This document shows positions 1 to 5,124 of a DNA stretch of 5,124 bases, piece by piece. Below the pieces are notes generated by a model that was given only the letters and a program-made list of their open reading frames with translations, searched no databases and was not told the DNA's origin. The translations under genes were made by a program, and so were the position numbers. The stretch's first letter is position 1; each line of letters begins with the position of its first letter. The stretch comes from Synechococcaceae bacterium Bin_79_3 (GTDB lineage: Bacteria; Cyanobacteriota; Cyanobacteriia; PCC-6307; Cyanobiaceae), in the NCBI GenBank assembly GCA_009914645.1, contig VFLB01000331.1, positions 1 through 5,124 of the forward strand, written 5' to 3'.

Positions 1-1751
1 ACCGGCAATAACACATCAAACAATTCGGTATCAGGGCCTTCTGGTGCAACACCAATCAAACGAGCATCGCGGGCTTTTGCTTCTTGCGCATTGCTTAAAA
101 CCTTTTCAAATACAGTTCCAGGCATCGCAACACTCACCACTGGAACGCGAGCATCAAGCAGGGCAATAGGCCCATGTTTCATTTCGCCAGCGGGATAACC
201 TTCTGCATGGATATAGCTGATCTCTTTCAACTTAAGTGCCCCTTCTAGGGCAATCGGATAGTTGATGCCGCGGCCTAGATAAATAACATCTTGGGTATCA
301 GCAAAAGAATGGGCAAGTTCAGCGCAACGCAGATCCAAGCGGTCAATTAGTGTTTGCAATTGGGCTGGTAGAGCGCGCAATTCCACCACCAATTGATGCA
401 ATTCCTCTCTGCTGCGGCTGCCGCGTAATTCCGCTAGGCGAATCGCTAAGCCATAAAACGCCAGCAACTGCCCCATGAATGTTTTAGTTGCAGCCACCCC
501 CACTTCAACGCCAGCTTGGATATCAATTAAGTGGGGTACTAAACGGCCCAGGGAGCTTTCCGGCCGATTTGTTATTCCGAGCAATCGGGCCCGATAGGCA
601 GGATCACTATGGCTAGCCCGCCGCTGCTGCTCCATTGCAAGGGCTGCAAGTGTGTCTGCGGTTTCCCCCGATTGGGTAACGCCCACCGTGAGGGTATTAG
701 GAGCTAAAGGCGGCGGGGCATAACGAAATTCACTGGCGTAGTAAACGCTGGTGGGCACCCCCGCCAACTGTTCCAACAAGTAGGCCCCCACCAAGGCGGC
801 ATGGCGGCTAGTGCCGCAGGCCAACACCTGGATGCGATCTAAATTTTCCAGCAGTGCTGGCTCAAGAGCTAAGGCCACCAGGGGATCATTCGGGCCCCCC
901 TCCGGTAAGTGGCAGGCCAACCAACGGGCTGCTGTTTCCGGCTGCTCGTGGATTTCTTTAAGCATGAAATGCTTAAAGCTGCGCTTATCCGCCACATGGT
1001 CGCTGCCGCTCAACTGGGTGGGAGGGCGTTGTTGACGCTCCCCGGCTGCGTTGTAAAGCTCAATTCCTAACGGACCCAGCAGGGCCACCTCGCCATCTTC
1101 CAAAGGCAGGATTGTGCGGGTAATACCTGCAAGGGCTGGGGTATCACTGGCGCAAAGAAATTCCCCTTCCCCTAATCCAATCAGCAAGGGCGCTTGGCGC
1201 CTTGCAACCACTAGGCCATCTGAGCAATCAGCCCACACCACCGCCAAGGCATAGGCCCCTTCTAAAAGTGGCAAGGTGCGTTGCAGCGCTAAGAGCAAAG
1301 TGGCGCCGCTTGCATCAGCGCCTGCTGCCTGCAATTGCTGCAATTCTTTGGCAATCAGGTGGGGGATCACCTCGGTATCTGTATCCGAAAGGAAGATCAC
1401 CCCTTCTGCCTGCAGCTGATCCCGCAGCAGGCGATGGTTTTCGATGATGCCGTTTTGCACCACCGCCACCCTGCCGCTGCCATCTAAATGGGGATGGGCA
1501 TTGCGTTGCTCCGGTTTGCCGTGGGTGGCCCAGCGGGTATGACCGATGCCGCAGTTGCCTTGGGCACCCTCTTGTTCCACAAGAGCAACAAGATTTTTAA
1601 GTTTGCCTTCTGCCTTCAGGCAAACCAGCTCCCCTGCTTGCACAGTTGCAATTCCGGCGGAATCGTAACCGCGATATTCAAGCTGCCGCAATCCATCAAG
1701 CAACAGTGGAGCAGCATCCCTTGTGCCTATTACCGCAACAATGCCGCACAT
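1..1751 (-). CDS. glmS: Glutamine--fructose-6-phosphate aminotransferase (isomerizing), 3' end outside window
   Basis: Cytosolic enzyme making glucosamine-6-phosphate from fructose-6-phosphate and glutamine, the entry step to UDP-GlcNAc for peptidoglycan and lipopolysaccharide. The start is fixed by chemistry: Met is followed directly by Cys2 (MCGIVAVIG), which becomes the N-terminal nucleophile of a class II glutamine amidotransferase after Met removal. This domain (about 1-240) shows EYRGYDSAGIA, GHTRWATHG (70-78), QNGIIENH (99-106) and SDTDTE (122-127). Two SIS sugar-phosphate domains follow: the first with ACGTSRHAAL (311-320), TQSGETADT (359-367) and ATKTF (421-425), the second from about 480 with EGALKLKEISYIHAEGYPAG. 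K507, E510 and H526 match E. coli K485, E488 and H504 at a constant offset of 22. The frame is open for 583 codons to the window edge. About 45-50 residues are missing, including the catalytic Lys near 625 and the usual C-terminal VTVE-type end. It lies 26 bp downstream of psaC on the same strand, with no clear Shine-Dalgarno. Family assignment is very secure. Confidence 0.97.
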   Translation of the reverse strand, partial: MCGIVAVIGTRDAAPLLLDGLRQLEYRGYDSAGIATVQAGELVCLKAEGKLKNLVALVEQEGAQGNCGIGHTRWATHGKPEQRNAHPHLDGSGRVAVVQNGIIENHRLLRDQLQAEGVIFLSDTDTEVIPHLIAKELQQLQAAGADASGATLLLALQRTLPLLEGAYALAVVWADCSDGLVVARRQAPLLIGLGEGEFLCASDTPALAGITRTILPLEDGEVALLGPLGIELYNAAGERQQRPPTQLSGSDHVADKRSFKHFMLKEIHEQPETAARWLACHLPEGGPNDPLVALALEPALLENLDRIQVLACGTSRHAALVGAYLLEQLAGVPTSVYYASEFRYAPPPLAPNTLTVGVTQSGETADTLAALAMEQQRRASHSDPAYRARLLGITNRPESSLGRLVPHLIDIQAGVEVGVAATKTFMGQLLAFYGLAIRLAELRGSRSREELHQLVVELRALPAQLQTLIDRLDLRCAELAHSFADTQDVIYLGRGINYPIALEGALKLKEISYIHAEGYPAGEMKHGPIALLDARVPVVSVAMPGTVFEKVLSNAQEAKARDARLIGVAPEGPDTELFDVLLP

Positions 1752-1777
1752 GCTGTTTTGTGAAGAACTAATCCCGC

Positions 1778-2149
<372 letters not shown>

Positions 2150-2389
2150 ATGTCCCAGGAAATTCTCGAGAAGGTGCGATCAATCGTTGCTGAACAACTC
2201 AGTGTCGATGCCGCAGAAGTAAAGCCGGAATCTAATTTCCAAAACGATCTTGGGGCTGATTCCCTCGACACCGTTGAGCTGGTTATGGCTTTGGAAGAGG
2301 CTTTCGATATCGAAATCCCAGACGAAGCCGCCGAAGGCATCACCACCGTTGGTGACGCCGTGAAATTCATTACCGAAAAGCAGGCCTGA
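2150..2389 (+). CDS. acpP: Acyl carrier protein
   Basis: Small acidic cytosolic carrier that holds growing acyl chains as thioesters on a 4'-phosphopantetheine arm during type II fatty acid synthesis. It is 79 residues, normal for AcpP, starting MSQEILEKV. The attachment site is Ser38 in the signature [16 protein letters not shown] (35-50), and helix III follows as [11 protein letters not shown]. The start is placed at ATG 2150 because family similarity begins there. The frame stays open upstream to a TTG at 2093, but those 19 extra residues ([10 protein letters not shown]...) are Arg-rich, unlike the acidic family N-terminus, and lie over the leader hairpin, so they are probably not translated. 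No Shine-Dalgarno precedes the ATG. fabF, whose product uses acyl-AcpP as substrate, starts 27 bp after the stop, so co-transcription is very likely. Confidence 0.97.
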   Translation: MSQEILEKVRSIVAEQLSVDAAEVKPESNFQNDLGADSLDTVELVMALEEAFDIEIPDEAAEGITTVGDAVKFITEKQA

Positions 2390-2410
2390 TCGGCCTCATC
2401 AAGTTGAGGC
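2382..2410 (+). promoter_or_regulatory. Two overlapping, mutually exclusive hairpins in the acpP-fabF gap
   Basis: Hairpin A pairs AGGCC (2382-2386) with GGCCT (2392-2396) around a five-base loop that contains the acpP stop codon TGA (2387-2389). Hairpin B pairs GCCTCA (2393-2398) with TGAGGC (2405-2410) around a six-base loop, and its right arm contains the fabF Shine-Dalgarno GAGG. Both use GCCT at 2393-2396, so only one can form at a time. A ribosome ending acpP translation would cover the shared arm and keep the fabF site open, which would couple the two genes. The pairing is read directly from the sequence; the coupling role is inference, and B is short enough to be only weakly stable. 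Confidence 0.4.
2406..2409 (+). promoter_or_regulatory. Shine-Dalgarno site of fabF
   Basis: GAGG lies seven bases before the fabF ATG at 2417, the expected spacing for ribosome binding. It supports the chosen start and is the only clear Shine-Dalgarno among the five genes of the window. It lies within the right arm of a six-pair inverted repeat. Confidence 0.65.
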
Positions 2411-2416
2411 ATCGCC

Positions 2417-3664
2417 ATGGTTGAACCATCCCGCCGCGTGGTGATAACTGGTCTTGGCGCCGTTACACCCATTGGCAACACAGTTTCGGCTTACTTAGCC
2501 GGCCTCAGCGAAGGGGCTAATGGAGTGGCGCCCATCACTCTTTTTGATGCCAGCGCCCACGCCTGCCGCTTTGCTGCAGAGGTTAAGAAATTTGATCCCA
2601 CCGGCCTGATCGATCCCAAAGAAGCCAAACGCTGGGATCGCTTTTGTCAATTTGGCGTGGTGGCCGCTAAGGAAGCCCTCTCCCACAGCGGTTTAGTGAT
2701 AAGCGATGCCAATCGCCAACGCATCGGCGTAATTATTGGTTCAGGGGTGGGGGGGTTACTGATGATGGAGTCGCAATCCCATGTGCTGAAAGAAAAGGGG
2801 CCCAGCCGAGTGAGTCCGTTCACCGTGCCGATGATGATCCCCAACATGGCTGCAGGCCTAGTGGCGATCGCCCTGGGGGCCCAGGGGCCCAGCTCAGCGG
2901 TGTCAACTGCCTGCGCCGCTGGTTCAAACGCCATTGGTGATGCATTCCGTTTGATCCAAAACGGTTTTGCTGATGCAATGGTGTGTGGCGGCGCCGAATC
3001 CGCCATTACCCCGCTTGGCGTGGCAGGTTTTGCTAGCGCCAAGGCTTTGTCGTTCCGCAACGACGACCCCGCTAGTGCCAGCCGCCCCTTTGATGCCAAA
3101 CGGGATGGTTTTGTGATCGGTGAAGGGGCTGGGGTATTAGTTCTTGAAAGCCTTGAACATGCCAAGGCTCGTGGGGCTGAAATCCTTGCTGAAATAGTTG
3201 GCTACGGCAGCACTTGTGATGCTCACCACATCACTTCACCAATTCCTGGTGGCACAGGAGGGGCGCGGGCGATGGCCTTAGCGCTTCAAGATGGCCGCCT
3301 TGCTGCTGATCAGGTCGACTATGTGAATGCCCACGGCACCAGCACCCAAGCCAACGACAGCAACGAAACTGCAGCTATTAAAACTTCACTTGGTTCAAGA
3401 GCTCAGCAAATTCCTGTGAGTTCAACTAAATCGATGACAGGCCATCTGCTCGGCGGCAGTGGTGGCATCGAAGCTGTTGCCGCAGTGCTTGCCATCAAGC
3501 ATGGGATGGTGCCCCCCACCATCAATTATCAAAATCCGGATCCCGCCTGTGATCTGGATGTCGTACCCAACCAAGCTCGAGAGCAGATAATTAATACGGT
3601 CTTGTCCAATTCATTTGGATTCGGCGGCCATAACGTCTGCCTAGCCTTCCGTCGCTTTGCGTGA
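2417..3664 (+). CDS. fabF: 3-oxoacyl-[acyl-carrier-protein] synthase II (KAS II)
   Basis: Cytosolic condensing enzyme of type II fatty acid synthesis: it joins malonyl-ACP to an acyl-ACP with loss of CO2, lengthening the chain by two carbons. The 415 residues match FabF length (E. coli about 413). The thiolase-like fold is covered end to end: the N-terminal RRVVITGLGAVTPIG (6-20), the nucleophile Cys166 in AVSTACAAGS, the catalytic His306 in NAHGTSTQANDSNE and His343 in KSMTGHLLGGSGG, and the C-terminal SNSFGFGGHN (397-406) with the gatekeeper Phe loop. The Cys-His-His triad, together with overall similarity, marks FabF/FabB rather than the Cys-His-Asn FabH type. FabF is preferred over FabB because of the TSTQANDSNE and SFGFGG forms and because cyanobacteria usually carry FabF beside acpP. 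The ATG start is backed by GAGG seven bases upstream. It lies between its carrier-protein partner and tkt on the same strand. Confidence 0.97.
   Translation: MVEPSRRVVITGLGAVTPIGNTVSAYLAGLSEGANGVAPITLFDASAHACRFAAEVKKFDPTGLIDPKEAKRWDRFCQFGVVAAKEALSHSGLVISDANRQRIGVIIGSGVGGLLMMESQSHVLKEKGPSRVSPFTVPMMIPNMAAGLVAIALGAQGPSSAVSTACAAGSNAIGDAFRLIQNGFADAMVCGGAESAITPLGVAGFASAKALSFRNDDPASASRPFDAKRDGFVIGEGAGVLVLESLEHAKARGAEILAEIVGYGSTCDAHHITSPIPGGTGGARAMALALQDGRLAADQVDYVNAHGTSTQANDSNETAAIKTSLGSRAQQIPVSSTKSMTGHLLGGSGGIEAVAAVLAIKHGMVPPTINYQNPDPACDLDVVPNQAREQIINTVLSNSFGFGGHNVCLAFRRFA
2864..2871. repeat. Single HIP1 octamer (GCGATCGC) within fabF
   Basis: One copy of the cyanobacterial highly iterated palindrome core occurs here, in the longer palindrome GGCGATCGCC (2863-2872). 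HIP1 is very abundant in many freshwater cyanobacterial genomes and scarce in most marine picocyanobacteria. I noticed only this copy in about 5 kb, which does not look like a HIP1-rich genome, but one window cannot settle that. Confidence 0.6.
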
Positions 3665-3697
3665 CGGGCTCCCCCTCAGCCCCTACCAAATTCCCCC

Positions 3698-5124
3698 ATG
3701 GTCGCCGCACCCGTTTCGCTCGACACCGTTTGCGTTAACAGCATCCGCTTTCTTGCGGTAGATGCCGTTAACAAGTCTAAAAGCGGTCATCCCGGCCTGC
3801 CGATGGGTTGCGCCCCCATGGCCTATGCCCTTTGGGATCGGGTACTAAGCCACAACCCCAAAAATCCAAAATGGTTTAACCGCGACCGTTTTGTACTTTC
3901 AGCCGGCCACGGTTGCATGTTGCTTTATGCGTTGCTGCACTTGAGCGGCTACGACTCAGTAACCATTGAAGACATCAAGCAATTCCGGCAGTGGGGCTCC
4001 CGCACCCCTGGGCATCCAGAAACCTTTGAAACCGCCGGTGTTGAAGTAACTGCAGGTCCGTTAGGTGCTGGTATTGCCAATGCCGTGGGTTTAGCAATTG
4101 CAGAAGCTCATCTAGCCGCAAAATTCAATAAACCAGATTGCAACTTGGTTGATCACTACACCTACGTAATCATGGGTGATGGTTGTAATCAAGAAGGTAT
4201 TTCATCTGAAGCTTGTTCCTTAGCGGGCCATCTCAAGCTGGGCAAACTTATTGCTCTTTACGACGACAACCACATCACTATCGATGGAAACACCGAAGTA
4301 TCATTCACAGAAGATGTGATGATGCGTTATGAAGCCTACGGCTGGCATGTGCAACATGTGGCCGAAGGTAATACTGATGTTGATGGAATTCAGAAAGCAA
4401 TCGAGGCGGCTAAAGCTGTTACTGATCGCCCTTCACTTATAAAAATAACCACCACTATTGGTTATGGTTCGCCAAACAAAGGCAACACCGCTGGTGTGCA
4501 CGGTGCACCCCTTGGTGAAGAGGAATCAAACCTCACCCGCGAAGCTCTTGGTTGGGAATACGGCCCCTTTGAGGTGCCTCAGGAGTCTTACTACCAGTGG
4601 CGTAAAGCGATTGAGCGGGGCGCTGCCGCTGAAGAAGCCTGGAATAACAGCCTTTCCACCTACCGCAAAAATTACAGCTCAGAAGCAGCCTTATTTGAAA
4701 GGATGCTGCGGGGTGAATTGCCTGAAGGTTGGGATAAATGTCTACCAACTTTTAGCCCAGAAGATAAAGGTTTAGCCACACGCCAATATTCACAAAATTG
4801 CCTTAATGCAATTGCCCCTCTCCTGCCGGAACTGATTGGTGGTTCCGCCGATCTCACCCACTCAAATCTCACTGATATCAAAGGTGAAAAGAGTTTTCAA
4901 AAAGGAGCAGAAGCAAATCGCTATTTGCACTTCGGTGTGCGGGAACATGCGATGGCAGCAATCCTTAACGGACTCGCCTATCACGGCAGTGGCTTAGTGC
5001 CTTACGGCGGCACCTTCTTGGTATTTGCCGACTACATGCGTGGCTCTATGCGCCTCAGCGCTTTAAGTGAATTGGGGGTGATCTATGTGCTTACCCACGA
5101 TTCAATCGGCGTTGGCGAAGATGG
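3698..5124 (+). CDS. tkt: Transketolase, 3' end outside window
   Basis: Thiamine-diphosphate enzyme that moves two-carbon ketol units between sugar phosphates, serving RuBP regeneration in the Calvin cycle and the pentose phosphate pathway in the cytosol. The frame is open for 475 codons to the edge, of about 670 expected. The start [17 protein letters not shown] matches the family N-terminus as I recall it, and no Shine-Dalgarno is seen in the C-rich 33-bp gap after fabF. The cofactor domain has SGHPGLPMG with His31, SAGHG with His71, TPGHPE with His106, and the TPP/Mg motif GDGCNQEG (160-167) closing at [10 protein letters not shown] (188-197), so Asp161, Asn191 and Ile193 are the metal ligands. 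GVHGAPLG holds His268. The pyrimidine-binding domain has FGVREHAM with catalytic Glu416 and [11 protein letters not shown] at the cut. The missing part holds PTHQPxE and the C-terminal domain. Codons are AT-richer than in fabF. DXS, its relative, is excluded by these motifs. Confidence 0.96.
   Translation, partial: MVAAPVSLDTVCVNSIRFLAVDAVNKSKSGHPGLPMGCAPMAYALWDRVLSHNPKNPKWFNRDRFVLSAGHGCMLLYALLHLSGYDSVTIEDIKQFRQWGSRTPGHPETFETAGVEVTAGPLGAGIANAVGLAIAEAHLAAKFNKPDCNLVDHYTYVIMGDGCNQEGISSEACSLAGHLKLGKLIALYDDNHITIDGNTEVSFTEDVMMRYEAYGWHVQHVAEGNTDVDGIQKAIEAAKAVTDRPSLIKITTTIGYGSPNKGNTAGVHGAPLGEEESNLTREALGWEYGPFEVPQESYYQWRKAIERGAAAEEAWNNSLSTYRKNYSSEAALFERMLRGELPEGWDKCLPTFSPEDKGLATRQYSQNCLNAIAPLLPELIGGSADLTHSNLTDIKGEKSFQKGAEANRYLHFGVREHAMAAILNGLAYHGSGLVPYGGTFLVFADYMRGSMRLSALSELGVIYVLTHDSIGVGED

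Noticed and set aside
811..1763. Plus-strand open frames of 74-91 codons opposite glmS (starting near 811, 1202 and 1488)
   Set aside because: They lie antisense to intact, motif-rich glmS codons, show no family resemblance, and are shadows of its codon use.
2744..2755. GGGG-T-GGGGGGG run in fabF, considered as a phase-variable tract or G-quadruplex
   Set aside because: It encodes the family Gly-rich stretch GSGVGGL in frame, has no fourth G-run for a quadruplex, and seven Gs in a core gene is weak evidence for slippage control.
2797..2893. GGGGCCCA three times in fabF (2797-2804, 2876-2883, 2884-2891), the last two in tandem
   Set aside because: The copies encode ordinary family residues (KGPS, GAQGPS), and the 8-bp tandem is explained by Gly/Ala/Pro codon choice, so it is not a mobile or regulatory repeat.
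4458..4881. Frames of 69-105 codons on both strands within tkt
   Set aside because: tkt reads through without interruption in its own frame here with conserved motifs on both sides.

Overview
The window suggests an oxygenic picocyanobacterium of the marine/brackish Synechococcus-Cyanobium (alpha-cyanobacterial) type. The evidence is a complete psaC (photosystem I FA/FB iron-sulfur subunit) and, as far as I recall, a gene neighbourhood (glmS and psaC on one strand, acpP-fabF-tkt diverging on the other) that is conserved in Synechococcus and Prochlorococcus. Base composition is intermediate: about 55-62% GC in the lines I counted across the middle and about 45% near both ends. That argues against a high-light Prochlorococcus. 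The genus assignment is inference; psaC itself is direct evidence of a phototroph.

Layout. The minus strand carries psaC (1778-2023) followed 26 bp downstream by glmS, which runs off the left edge (1-1751; 583 codons visible of an expected ~630). A 126-bp divergent intergenic region (2024-2149) separates psaC from acpP. The plus strand carries acpP (2150-2389), a 27-bp gap, fabF (2417-3664), a 33-bp gap, and tkt (3698 to the right edge; 475 codons of an expected ~670). Coding density is about 96%. No stretch over 300 bases lacks a gene. I found no tRNA or rRNA gene, CRISPR array, insertion sequence or recognisable rho-independent terminator.

How the genes work together. PsaC carries the terminal electron acceptors that hand electrons from photosystem I to ferredoxin or flavodoxin. 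GlmS turns fructose-6-phosphate and glutamine into glucosamine-6-phosphate for the cell envelope. AcpP carries acyl chains and FabF (KAS II) elongates them on AcpP, a direct enzyme-substrate pair placed side by side. Transketolase regenerates Calvin-cycle and pentose-phosphate sugars and shares fructose-6-phosphate with GlmS. All five are core housekeeping or photosynthesis genes with intact motifs in the visible parts.

Assessment. This is an ordinary core-genome region and I see no undescribed system in it. The observations most worth a second look are small: two mutually exclusive hairpins in the acpP-fabF gap, one hiding the fabF Shine-Dalgarno; an Arg at PsaC position 35, where a ferredoxin-interacting Lys is usual; a GC-only hairpin in the acpP leader; and a GC drop towards both ends of the window.
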